Shown in pieces: positions 22,738-34,542 of a stretch of 64,000 bases of DNA. The position numbers and the translations under genes were made by a program. The notes under the pieces were generated by a model that ran no database searches, was not told where the DNA came from, and saw only the letters and a list, made by a program, of their open reading frames with translations. The stretch's first letter is position 1; each line of letters begins with the position of its first letter. The DNA lies in the NCBI GenBank assembly GCA_020631735.1, contig CM036159.1, forward strand, positions 14,423,511-14,487,510, read 5' to 3'. The stretch comes from Saccharum officinarum (Eukaryota; Streptophyta; Magnoliopsida; Poales; Poaceae).

Positions 22738-25700
22738 TTAGTTCTTGTATTTCATAGTTTCCTTCTCAAATCCAATTGTTGGGAACTGTTTTGCATATTC
22801 CTCCACATCATGGCGAAGCTTTGCAATCTCAGATTGGACGCTATCAGATTGCAAAGTGGCAACAAAGTCCTTCAGCTTTGTTCCACCTAAATTGCAAGAG
22901 TTAAAAACAAAACATAAATCAGATCATCCCAGTAGTGATAGGGACACCTCAATGAATGCAAATGTGTCTAACAGTCACTGTGGTTTGTTTTCTTTAGGAA
23001 AAAAAACTAAAACTTTGAGTGACCTGTCGTTGCAGCCTTAATCTTCACAGCCAGATTCACTGCTGCATCGAAGAAGTCAGCAACCTTAGCGAAATCTTCC
23101 TCAACAAATCCTCTGGACGTAAGAGCTGGGGTTCCTGCATGATGGAGCGCTGATATTGAGAATTTGCAAGATGAATTCAGAATAATCTAAACAAACATTC
23201 TATAACAAAATATAAACAAACATTCTATAACAAAATATTGTACCCATCCTGATGCCTCCTGGTACCATAGCCGAAACATCACCAGGAACTGTGTTCTTGT
23301 TTGCTGCAATATGCACGCTTTCTAAAACCTTCTCCACCCTCGAACCATCTATCCCCTATACATAAAAAATATAATATTGTTCAGACATGGCATCAGAACT
23401 GGAAACAAGTAGGTTTTGTGTATTTAGCACATTTAGCTAATATGTATAAAGAAATAGCTAATATGCATAAAAAATAATAAAACAAGGAATGTGAAACACA
23501 CTTTTATCTTACCTTATTCTTGAGATTCACCAGAACTAAATGGTTGTCAGTCCCACCGGAGACGAGTTCATATCCTTTTGCAGTCAAGCTCTGATAACAA
23601 TGTAACCATCAAGTAAGTGATTCAAACTGTCTAGCACAATTAATAATGCTGCAGAACTACATGTTTGTGTTTCTTCCAGCTGAAGTGAATAAAAATGAAA
23701 GATAACATCTTTGCAAATAACATTATCTACTGTAGCTTGCCGAAGTATAAGAGAACTGCAGGCCTTCTCCATCAGAATTAGTTGGTGCATGCAACTCAAT
23801 ATGGTACCAAAGGCAGAGGTCTCGAGTTTGAATCCTACCTAGCATAATTAAATAAAATAATTGTTGTTTGCTCCTATTCCACATCTGAGGCCTAAGGGAG
23901 CCTCTATGTGGGGGGTTGGGAGGTGAGGGGGAAGTGCCGAAGTATTAGAATTGCCCACCCTTTCCATCAACTTAAGCTTTGGGTTGAACTAGTCAGTACA
24001 TGAAACTAAATATAGCTAACTCAACAAAATGCTTTGAAATCAGGGAAAAAATATTGATAATCTACTACGGTTTCCTAAAAACTGCTATTAATATAAACAG
24101 TAAACAGGTTACTCATCCTACTGTTGAGCAAGTATCTTAAATCTAATCCTCCAAGACTCAAAGAGAAGTTCTTTTTGCTAAATGTGAACACAAATACCTG
24201 CGCAAATTTAGCACAGTTACTGATAACTTGCTCTTGGTAAGCTCTGTACTCTGGAGTAGTTGCCTGAAATATAAAATAACAGCTGAGAGCCTCATAAAAA
24301 GGCAAACAATATGAATAAAAGATAATATAAAACAACATGAATAAGTGGAGCAGACCTGTTTAAGCGCAACAGCCAAGCCAGTAATAGTATGATTATGAGG
24401 CCCACCTTGCAGACCAGGAAAGACGGCAGCATTGATCTTGTCCTCAAAATCATACATAACCTATAGAATATTAAATATATCATTAGTCCTTTTGGTTTTT
24501 AATGCAAGAAGCAGCTTCAACACCCTACGCTAGTTTTTTTTTATCGCTTTCCTCATGCCATACCTCTTTTCCTTGCTTATTTATTTCTTTCACCCCCTTC
24601 CTGTAAAAGATCATGGCTCCACGTGGCCCACGGAGTGATTTGTGAGTAGTGGTAGTCACTACATCTGCATAATCAAAAGGAGATGGAATAACACCAGCTG
24701 CAACAAGCCCGCTGATATGTGCCATGTCTGCTAGAAGTACTGCCTTCTGCTTGTTGCATATCTGTCAACACATAACATTATGGAATTATTTGATTGATCA
24801 CAAAAGATCACGATTCAATTTTACTGTTGAGTTCTCTCTAATATAATAATGTGCAGCTCTCTTGCGTCTTTGCGAAAAAAAAACTATTAAGGAAAGAAAC
24901 CTTGCCTTCCGCATACGGTCATAATCATATAGCCGAGCATATGCACTTGCACCAGCAACTATCAACTTTGGCCTGAAAAGAACAGCGCTTTTCTCCAACT
25001 GTGCATAGGAGCAAGTAAGGTGTTAGTGTGATTCATCTTAAAATACGTTTACCACTGAAAGAGAAATGACACAGCAACAAATATCCAGATAATCCTTCTG
25101 TCTCTTTTTCTGGCTAAAATGCAAAAAACAACAAATTGTTGCTCACCTTGCTTAATACATGTATCTATAAACTAGAAGAGGGAAGGAAAATGACCTGATC
25201 ATAATCAATCAATCCAGTGCTTTCATCCAATCTGTAAGGCATTGTCTCAAAGAATATCGAAGTTGCAGATATCTTCTTAGTGTCAGTCTGCAAACAGTAG
25301 GTAGAACCTTTGAGCTATAGGAGTATCTAGAGAATCATATCTGAATGTTACTAAGAACTATGGGAAAATAGCACTCATTTGCAGATATTACGAATGCATT
25401 ACATAATCAAGCGTGCAGGAAGAACTTAATTTTGCATAGCAGGTGCCAGTGCAATAATGGAACGACCATAATAAAGAAATCTAAACCAACCACAGAGCCA
25501 GAAAGGAAAGAAAGGCAACAGAGAAGGAAACATCCATGCTAAGGCAACAGAGAAGGAAACATCCAGGACTGTGTGCAGTATCAGAATAAAAATAGTTGGA
25601 GGTAAAAGGAAACTCCAGACCCATGTACCTGGTAACCATGAGAAAGATGTCCACCGTGAGGAAGATCCAAAGCCATGATCCTTTCATGTGGCTTCAAGAG

Positions 25701-27228
25701 TGCAGTGTATACTTGGAAGTTGGCAGGCGAACCGGATAGAGGTTGAACATTCACTGTAGGGGTTGAAAATTGGTCATGAGTTAAGAAAATTTTGGTGAAA
25801 GGGCAGCTAACATTATAAGAGAAATATGGCCAGAAACAAAAGATAAATATTGGAAAACATATATAATAATGTAGAAGATTGGCCACACGTAGGTAAGATG
25901 GTGGCAAGTGGTTTGGTTTGTGATTGAGCAATGCCTACATATACAGAAATTAATCTCTCACAACTGATCCCATGTACTCTGAACTCCTTGCAAACTTTGT
26001 AACATTTTTAAATTGCTTCAAACTGTTAGACACCGTCTTAATCTCTTACAGGTAAAACAGATTGTTTCCATCATTGCCTTCTCTAGTTCGCATTACCCGA
26101 ACCAGGAAAGGAGAAAAGTACTACAGCTTTAGTGAAATAAAGGCTTGAATGCATAGAGATATGTCACAAAAGAGGAACATATGACATGTCAACTAGATAC
26201 TGCTGCTAGAGCTAGACTATACAAGATTTTACCTCCCCACTTCGCTGGGTCCAAACGGAAAGCCTCCAAAGCACGTTTCTGACACAAGGATTCAGCCATA
26301 TCAATAAATCTGCAACCAAGAAAACCCAGAATCTTTATCTAAAAATGGAAAAGAAAACCCAGAATAAAAACCCCAATTCAGATGATTCGAGCAGAAAGTC
26401 ACTCAATTTCTTGAAAACATGCGTGTTTCCACTGAAACTATCCCGAGAATGATAAGCGATAGAGCAGGGCCGTACTCATTTCCACCGTAGTATCTTGCGC
26501 CAGGGTACCCCTCGCTGTACTTGTTGGTCATGACGGAGCCCACTGCCTGCATCACTGACACCGACGTGAAATTCTCCGACGGGATGAGCTCCAGCCCCTG
26601 CCACCAAACGCATTGGCACGAACAGAATTCAGAAGGGTGTTGAAAAAACAAAGAATAATAAAACCCAACAATATAATGACCGGAGACGGCTGAAAAAAAG
26701 TACGTCTAGGAAAAGATGACTGAAGAAACAGAGACCTTCCATTGGCGGGCCTTCTCGTGCTCGATGATGTCAAAAATCTCGGGGTCGACATCTTCGAGCG
26801 GCGCGTTCAGCTGCTTCGGCCACTGCACCCGGTGCCAAGAACACGAGATGAACAAAAAATCAAGCGACAGACACGGAGCAATGGACATACCAAGGATTCA
26901 GAACAGAGTAACCGGGACATACGGTGATTCCGGATCTCTCCTCCGTCGCCGGAAGGGACGCCTGCGCACGAAAAAAAAAAAGGCAAACCAGCCAAATCAC
27001 AAGAACGGATCAGGACCGCGCGATGAGTCGTTCTTTGTTTGTTTGTTTCGAAGGCGTGGGTAGAAGACAAGACAAGGACAGATGACCGCCGTGGCGCCGT
27101 GCCACGATAATAAGAACAAGAAGCAGCGGTCGGCGTCGTACCATGTAGTAGAGCGGCGTGATGCGGGAGAGCGGCTGGCGGCGCAGCGCGTTGGCGGAGA
27201 GCTTGCGGAGGGCCGTCGCCATGGCCAT
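22738..27228 (-). CDS. SHM1: Serine hydroxymethyltransferase, mitochondrial (15 exons)
   Basis: This enzyme interconverts serine and glycine with tetrahydrofolate as one-carbon carrier. In leaf mitochondria it works with glycine decarboxylase in photorespiration. Exons, 5' to 3': 27142-27228, 26923-26961, 26736-26822, 26476-26597, 26233-26309, 25629-25753, 25195-25287, 24906-24998, 24564-24761, 24356-24460, 24198-24263, 23513-23590, 23244-23355, 23024-23134, 22738-22886. They total 1,542 nt, 513 residues, the usual plant length. Exon 1 ([18 protein letters not shown]) is a Ser/Arg/Leu-rich mitochondrial presequence. [21 protein letters not shown] and [11 protein letters not shown] are family signatures. 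The PLP lysine is K282 in [13 protein letters not shown]. All introns are GT-AG except intron 8, whose donor is AAG/GCAAGG. No stop or frameshift was found. The start is the first ATG and fits the presequence. Confidence 0.95.
24835..24882 (+). repeat. LINE 3'-tail-like fragment in SHM1 intron 8
   Basis: TCTCTAATATAATAATGTGCAGCTCTCTTGCGTCTTTGCG followed by nine A resembles the 3' end of grass LINEs, which have ATGCAGCTCTCCTGCGT..TTCGAG plus poly(A). It stops about 20 bp from the unusual GC donor of this intron. Confidence 0.4.
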
Positions 27229-27338
27229 GGTGGGCGGTGGGCGGTGGCGGGCGCGTCCACCTCCTCCTCCTCCTGTGCTGTGCCGGGGTTGGAGCCTCGA
27301 CTTGGGAGGTAGTGGAATTGGTAACTTTTTATGGGGTT

Positions 27339-27348
27339 TATTTATATA
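27339..27348 (-). promoter_or_regulatory. Possible TATA box of the SHM1 gene
   Basis: TATATAAATA on the minus strand, about 110 bp upstream of the start codon. The distance suits a plant promoter with a short 5' UTR. Confidence 0.4.
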
Positions 27349-27516
27349 CTGTATTTTATTTTAGCTGGATAATATATGCCCGTCCCGTGCTCGTGGGTTT
27401 GGTTGGATGGCCAGGCCAGTGCTTGGTCTCCATCAGCGCCCACCACTCCACTCCACACCAAACGCATCAGCGTCACCAACCCATGGGTCTCCATTCATTT
27501 CAGGTTCATTTTTTCT

Positions 27517-27684
27517 TGCACGTATTCGGAATTCCCGTTCCTACTCCACGTTTTCCTCTAAAATCTTCCGTTCATTTTTTTTGTTAGTCCTCATTTATCT
27601 TGCACCCAAGTGTATTCGGCATTCCGGCTCCTACTCCACGTTTTCCTCTAAAATCTCCAGTTTTTTTTGAGTCCTCATTTATAT
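27517..27684. repeat. Tandem duplication, unit about 84 bp
   Basis: Two adjacent units share TATTCGG, CTACTCCACGTTTTCC and TCTAAAATCT, then a T-run and GTCCTCATTTAT. They differ by several substitutions and small indels. Confidence 0.75.
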
Positions 27685-28441
27685 ATATTTGTTTTTTTGG
27701 AATACATTACTCATTTTTCGCGACTTTTACTTGTAGCACAGCGTCCATGACGACGTAAGCACTGAGCACATTATTGTTTTACAGATTTACTTTTTCTTCT
27801 TTTTTTTGTTTTATACGAATCAACTTGTTGAAATGGCATTTTCAGTTTTTAGACGGTGGGAATTTTCGAACTTGTAACTGAAAGATTCTGGGCATCTAGC
27901 TGATTTCTTTATTGTATAGCGTAAACTGTGCCTGCTTTTTCTTAACCCGCCAGATTATTATATACTGCACTGAACAGTCAACCAACATATATGTATATAA
28001 AAAAAGAGTATCAGTATCAACAGACAGAAAATTTGGTTTCACTTAGGCCAGATTCGCATCTCAAATGACCGCTAGAGCAAGGGCATGTTGGTCCCAAGAG
28101 TGAGATAAAAAAAAGTGCCCTGGATAGTTTCAGCGTTGGTTATTATTAAACTTTCACGACGACCACCAACCCTGGCAGGAAAGATTCTTCGCATCGAACC
28201 AATATGGTTGAGCCTGAAGGAGCGGAGGGCCTACCCTGGAGATGTGATTTGGTAAAGTGGCACCAATCGTAAGGCAGCTCAACCACTGAACTTACACTCT
28301 TAATCATCCATCACCAAACACCCCGAAAGCGACATCACAAGAGATGATTTTTTTTCACATAAGAGAAGGTTATTGCCAAATCATTGTTCCTTCTATTCTT
28401 CACCCCCCAAAAATATAATATACCGTAAGCCATGCCACATG

Positions 28442-28516
28442 AAATGCATGAATGAATCATTTAACAACATTACAGCATATCAAATGCATGAATGAATTAT
28501 TTAACAACATTACAGC
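28442..28516. repeat. Tandem duplication, unit 40 bp
   Basis: AAATGCATGAATGAATCATT and the following TTAACAACATTACAGC appear twice in a row with one substitution. Confidence 0.75.
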
Positions 28517-29294
28517 GTGGCGGGAAAAGGTAGATTCTATCGGAAAGTCTATGATCATGGCAGAAAAAAATTAGATTTTATCGGAAAGCGAAAGTCTATG
28601 GAGAGGACAACGCCACTGCGCCAGGGTGTAGCTGTACTGCCTACGTGCATCCAGACCACCCGATCCCTATCTGTTCCACGGCCACAGGTGAGCAAAAGCA
28701 GAAACACTGCCCACGAGTTCGTAATTGAAAGCGGGTAAAACGATCAATCCGAGTCTCAAATAATAAAAAGAGCCGAAAATTAAAGGATGAAGATAAGCAT
28801 GTTTTTTTAAGTTTCCACATTCATGAATTTGATTCCCCCAAGGACCAAGGGCCAAGCAAGAACAAGTCCTTCCCACAAGAGATGACTGGCTATCAGTCCG
28901 AATCCAAGTAGAAACGAAGGTAGAAAGACAAGCCACAACAGTATGCATAAGCAAGTGAGAATTATTTACAGAGTTTAGGTTATTACATTTCTAATACCAT
29001 TAGGTCCCATACTTATGTTTAAAAGTAAATTTTTCTGACAACTTTAAGGGGTTTTGCCCTAGGTCAGCATGCCATCATGTTCATTTTACATCAGAGAAGC
29101 AACTAGAAGTCCAAGTTCCAAAATTTGTACGTATTTCTATATGTTACAAAGAAAGCCACATGGCCACGAAAGGGAACTACCAAAACCGTAAGTACAGGCA
29201 TGTACATTATATTTGAACCAGATAAAGTCCACATCTGTTAATAAGGTTCCTATGGGGAAAAGAGGAAAGTTAGGGTCAGCCTAAACGAACTTGC

Positions 29295-29414
29295 CTGTCT
29301 TTTCTTCTTTTCTTCAATGTTCTCTGCCTCTTTGGCCGGGTCATCCACCTCTACAAGGTCTTCAACCCTTAATCCAGAGGGGCTGTGCGCCGTGTGTCCA
29401 TCAAATTGCAAATG
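29295..29414 (-). pseudogene. Orphan exon-like segment (function unknown)
   Basis: A 120-nt minus-strand stretch is open in phase 0 to phase 0. It translates to HLQFDGHTAHSPSGLRVEDL followed by a Glu/Lys-rich end (VEVDDPAKEAEN, IEEKKKRQ). It is preceded by AACCCAG and followed by CAG/GCAAGT, a perfect GC-type donor consensus. I do not recognise the protein and see no neighbouring exons. It may be a captured or left-over gene piece, or chance. Confidence 0.3.
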
Positions 29415-31260
29415 CTGGGTTATTCATTAAACATCTGAACGCATACCATGCGCAAGCCCCGATTACAAAAAACAGTGCACTGGCTTCAGAGTCCCACATT
29501 GTTGCTATCTGGAATACATTGGGTTGGGCAGAAAAGAGATTGTATATATGTCCAGGCCATGGGCTGCACGTGTATGCTCGATTATTACTATGCTAATTCA
29601 CTTGGACCAATCCATAGCCATTCATGTGTACTATGGAGCCTCTTCTTTGCCAGCATTTGAGAGGCTGGATCGAATTGAAACCCTCCTACAGCTCATGTTT
29701 GAAACAGTTAATCCCAGCCTTTGCTTTGGATACAAGGGGGAAAAGATAAGCCACAATCAAAGATCTTAAACCTGTTTCACTGTCATTCATAGTAACTAGC
29801 AGCCATATCACATGTTGGGCATGCTACAGTAATCCCTTTTTTTGTGGATCTGGAAATATGGTAACAAGGTTAATTGGACATAGGTGAGTGCTAATTCCAA
29901 ATGTTGTAAATAAACCAGAAGATCAAAATTGTCCAATCAATATTAATGGAAATTTACCCAAGAAAAAAAGGTGAAAACACATGAAAAGGAGTGCTGATGA
30001 CCTTATGGGGTGTGATACAAACATTTCTGTGTGAAAAATGGTAGCTAACTATAATTGATATGTTGCTCATAAAGAAAGAAAGTGTACAACCAAAAGTATA
30101 CCCAAGTAAGATCAATAGAACCATAGGTACACAAAGAAAAGATGTATTTACAAAGTGATCCATAAATTGTTCAACAGAAAATCAAAACTTATGCCAGAAA
30201 CATTACTCCAAATAATAAGATTGCCACTTAACAGAAAACAGGGCAGAAATCAACTGAGAAGGGGCACAACCAACTAGGCAAACAACAGTGAGCAATAGAA
30301 CACAAGATGTTCAGTGAGGTCTCAGTTTCAGCTGATCCTGGACGCGATGAAAGATAGTTTGGAACCATTTTTCTGGTTTTCAATCCAACTACTCATTTGG
30401 ATTTCTAAAGGGAAATAACGAAAAGCCACCTACAAGTTTTACAAGGTTTTAGTTTCCGACCACCCTTAGAATCCTGTGTTGCTACGTGGTACCCATGTAG
30501 ACTATGTCGTGCAAACAGTCTTCGAGTGATTCATCTCTTGCCACAGTGGACCATGTGGGTGTTAAACTCAGTGGAGTTTTAGCCCAATTCTAGAAATTGC
30601 GCACGTGTTAGCAAAATCAATTGAGTTCAACGAACATTCCACATGTGTTCATGCAAATTGACACAAAAATCTGCTACTTTTACTAGATTGTTGGCACAGA
30701 TTTTAAATTGACTGCCGGGTTCTCAAATATCCATGCATATAGGGTGGCCATTGTCACACAGAATGCCACACCTTCATCTCAATAGCTGTTCAAACTCAAT
30801 GCTGAGGATCAGCTAGACATGTAGCTGCCCTGACCCCATAGCAAGAGCATAATCAACAAAACCTCTGCAAAAAAGCTAGCCCCAAATCTCTCTGCAAAAT
30901 ACAGCCAAACACCACCCAAATGCCAAATCCAAACATTTGGTTCAACTTTGCTATTTTACCAGGATAAATGTGCTGCCACACCCTCTACCTCCCATCCACG
31001 TCACCATTTGCCTCGTTGTCATAGGCATCCCCACCCCACCCCACCCCCCCCCCCCCCACCCCAGCCTCTGTGTAGCTGGCATCTCAACTCTCAAGAAGTG
31101 AACAATACGAGAAGTCAAGCAGCGAGGCCCATGTCAGATTTAAGGTCCACACTGGCAAGTGATGGGCCAGACAATTTGCCACATCAGGTGTCCACGCGAG
31201 CAGCCGCTTGCAGGATCAACACAGGATCCAAAGGGAGGTGAGAATTTAAAACCACATAAA
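29415..31260. other. Intergenic sequence
   Basis: No gene recognised. A C-rich stretch (CCCCACC repeats then about 14 C) lies at about 31033-31065. The target duplication copy ATAAA of the following Copia is at 31256-31260. Confidence 0.4.
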
Positions 31261-31373
31261 TGTTGGAGTATGTGTTTAGGCCCATGTGGCTAAGGCCCAT
31301 GTGGCCCATGTATGGGACCTATATAGCTACCCTTCTAGGGTTAGCCCTAATCAATGGAAATCATTCCCTAACA
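31261..31373 (+). repeat. 5' LTR of Copia A
   Basis: Carries three GGCCCA motifs (about 31279-31307), CTATATAG (about 31319) and CTAGGGTTAG (about 31336) within 113 bp. Confidence 0.95.
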
Positions 31374-31457
31374 TGGTATCAGCAGCCTAAGTTTTTCTCT
31401 CTCTTCCCTCCCCTCCTCCCAGCCGCCGCCGGTGGCTTCTCCTCTGCCGCCGGCGCC

Positions 31458-33845
31458 ATGGCCGGACGTCCACCTTCCCCTCACTCCTTCTCCTCTTTCC
31501 CTCCCCACTCCCCTCTTTCGTGGGCCCAGGTAGCCGCCCCACCCGCCGCCGCTCCAGGCCTCCGCCCGCTCGGGGCCGCGCCCCTCGACGCCGCGCTCGG
31601 GGCCGCGCCCCTCGGAGCCACGCCGCTCGGAGCCGCGCCTGGGGCCGCGCCCCTCGGAGCCGCGCTCGGGGCTGCGCCGCCAGGAACCTCGCCTCGTCCT
31701 GTGCCGCTTCCTGGTGCCCTGCACGGGACTGCGCCCCACACCGAGCCCGCTGGCGCCGCCCAGGCCCTTGCCGCCCTCTCCAGTCCCGGCGCGGGGGGGC
31801 TAACCACGGAGGGGGTCGCGGCGGGTGTGGCTGCTGCTGGCCTCCAGCCGCTGTTACAACAGCAGCCCCTGCCTGAAGGAGACCATCAGCCGGCCCTTCC
31901 TGAAGGTGCCCAACCTCCGCTGCATGCGGCTGCAGTTGGAGGTCTCCAGTCGGCCCTTCCTGGGGGTCTCCCTCTCGGCCTGATTGGACCGAACTCCACC
32001 CTCGCCGCAGCCCTCGTCGCTGCTCGGGCCGCCGCCGCGGAGGGCCAGGCCCGTGTGCGCGCGGCCGCCCTCGCCTGGGAGCGCGAGCGCGACGCGGCCG
32101 ACGCCCTGACCCGCCAGATCGTCGAGGCCGAGCAGCTCCTCGCCTCTCCCGCGGGCCCGGACGCCGTCCTCTGGCACGACCCGGCCGACCCGCTCGTGGC
32201 CCAGCTCCACTACCAGGTCGGGGGGGTCCAGAACATTCGCCTCCTCGTTCCGGTCGTCCTCGAGCCGGAGTCTCCTTCGTACGCCCGCTGGCGGGACCTG
32301 GTGCTTCTCACCCTTCGCCGCTACGCCCTCGACGACCACGTCCTCGTTGACGCTTTGGCCGTCGTCCAGACCCCGTCATGGCTTCATCTGGATAGCATCG
32401 TCCTCTCCTGGATCCTGGGGACGATCTCTCTGGACCTCCACGACCTCGTCCGCACCTCTCCTGACGCGCGCAGGGTATGGCTCGCCCTTGAGGGCCAGTT
32501 CCTGGGCAACGCTGAGGCCCGGGCTCTGCGCCTCGACGCGAGCTTCCGGACCTTCGTACAGGGTGACCTCTCCGTCGGCGAGTTCTGTCGTCGGATGAAG
32601 GGCATGGCCGACTCCCTGGGGGACCTTGGGTGGCCCGTGGAGGATCGCATCTTGGTCCTCAACGTCCTTCGGGGGCTCAGCGACCGCTACGCCCACCTCC
32701 AGACGTGGATCACCCGTCAGAGGCCCTTCCCCACCTTCCTGGAGGTCCGCGACGATCTCGTCATGGAGGAGCTCACGCAGGGCCTCCAGCCGGGATCCAC
32801 CACTTCCGCGGGGTCCTCGTCCTCCTCGACGGCCCTGGCTGCCTCTTCGCCGCGCCCGTCTGCTCCACCGCGGTCCACCGCTCCACCGCCACCGTCGTCT
32901 CTCCTGGGCCCTCCTCCCTCCGGGCCGAGCGGAGGTGGGGGGGTCGTGGCTCTCGTCGTCGCCGTGGAGGGGGCCGCGGGGGTGGCCGGGGTGGTCACCC
33001 CCAGGCTCCGGCACCGGCCGGGACACACGGGGGGCACCATGGCCTTCGTTCCAGAACCCGTGGTCCGGTCGCATCTCCATGTGGCCCTACCACGCCCCCG
33101 GAGCCGACACTCGCCCACCAGTGGCCATGCTCACCGGAGCTCCTCCTGCTGGTCTTCCACCCGGCGCCTTCCCTGCTACGCCGTGGGTTCCACCCTCGGG
33201 ACTCCACCGGGGGTCACCGGCTGGGACCAGGCGGCCCTGGCTCGCTCGTTCAGCACCATGGGCCTGACACCTCCGGTCGGACCCGAGTGGATCGCTGATT
33301 CGGGAGCCACCTACCACACTACTCCTGACCCCGGTATACTTTCGTCGATTCACTCTCCCTCTTCCTCTCTTCCTTCGTCCATTATGGTCGCAAATGGTTC
33401 TTGTATTCCGGTCTCGTCTGTGGGTACCGCCGGTGCTCATGGCTCCTTTCGTCTTCCTGATGTTCTTGTTGCTCCTTCTATGGTTCATAATCTTCTTTCT
33501 ATTCGACGTTTTACAGCTGACAATTCTTGTTCTGTGGAATTTGACTCTTCTGGTCTTACTGTAAAGGATTTGGCTTCCCGGCGTCCTCTGCTCCGATGTG
33601 ACAGCACCGGGCCCCTTTACACTCTTCGCTTCCCGGCGGCTCCTTCGTCTTCTTCGCCGCCCGTTTTGTCAGCTGCCTTCGTCGCTTCTACTTCCTCTAC
33701 TACCTGGCACCGGCGCCTCGGCCATCCTGGACGTGATGCCCTGATACAGCTCAGTCGTAGCTCCGGTCTTCCATGTACTCGAGCTCATGATGAGCAACTG
33801 TCATGCGTGCCAATTGGGCCGACATGTTCGTCTTCCGTTTTCTAG
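31458..33845 (+). pseudogene. gag: Copia A gag, protease and pre-integrase region
   Basis: Likely start MAGRPPSPHSFSSFPPHSPL at 31458, then a Pro/Ala-rich leader with repeated GAAPLGA units. The gag core (about 32160-32790) has [57 protein letters not shown] and [20 protein letters not shown]. The protease motif is [12 protein letters not shown] (33289). A 2-bp loss (GTGT to GT) near 33800 shifts the frame after CTRAHDEQL, where Copia C has [10 protein letters not shown]. The conserved [18 protein letters not shown] segment near 33040-33100 is in a different frame from its surroundings. No zinc knuckle was seen. Confidence 0.82.
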
Positions 33846-34542
33846 TTCTACTTCCCATGCGGCCCGTATTTTTGATCTTGTACATTGCGACCTATGGACA
33901 TCTCCTATTCTGAGTATTTCCGGTTATAAGTACTATCTTGTGGTTGTTGATGATTTTTCGCATTATTCGTGGACTTTTCCTCTCCGTGCAAAGTCAGATA
34001 CGTTTCCCACGCTCCTTCACTTCTTTTCTTGGGTGTCTACACAGTTCGGCCTCCCCATCAAGGCCGTCCAGTGTGACAATGGTCGCGAGTTTGATAACTC
34101 CACCTCCCGCGATTTCTTCCTCTCTCACGGTGTTCAGCTCCGCATGTCTTGTCCATACACCTCTTCGCAAAATGGCAAGGCTGAGCGGATGATTCGCACC
34201 ACCAATGACACCGTGCGTACCCTTCTGTTTCAGGCCTCTCTTCCCGCTCGCTTATGGGCTGAGGGCCTGCACACCTCCACCTACCTTCTTAACCGCCTTC
34301 CTTCCGCGGCCTGCCCCACTCCCACTCCTCACCACGCCCTCTTCGGTACCCCGCCTCGGTACGATCACCTCCGCGTGTTTGGGTGTGCGTGTTACCCCAA
34401 CACCGCTGTCACTTCTACTCACAAGCTGGACCCTCGCTCCACGCTCTGTCTTCCTCGGGTACTCCCCGGATCACAAGGGGTACCGGTGCTTGGACCTTAC
34501 CTCCCGACGGGTTCTCATCTCTCGCCATGTGGTGTTCGATGA
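33787..34542 (+). pseudogene. pol: Copia A integrase
   Basis: Frame after the first break: [14 protein letters not shown], then the integrase core with all three catalytic acids in place ([27 protein letters not shown]). A second 2-bp loss, again GTGT to GT (CTCTGTCTTCC where Copia C has CTCTGTGTCTTCC), shifts the frame near 34448. Confidence 0.82.

Larger units (their letters stand above)
27349..29294. other. Intergenic region between SHM1 and a Copia element
   Basis: No gene recognised. Two tandem duplications are listed separately (27517-27684, 28442-28516). Short open frames have no family features. Confidence 0.4.

Noticed and set aside
29524..29769. Plus-strand open frame with a plausible-looking end (FERLDRIETLLQLMFETV)
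   Set aside because: No start context, splice partner or known family could be found. Left out as probable chance or an unidentifiable relic.
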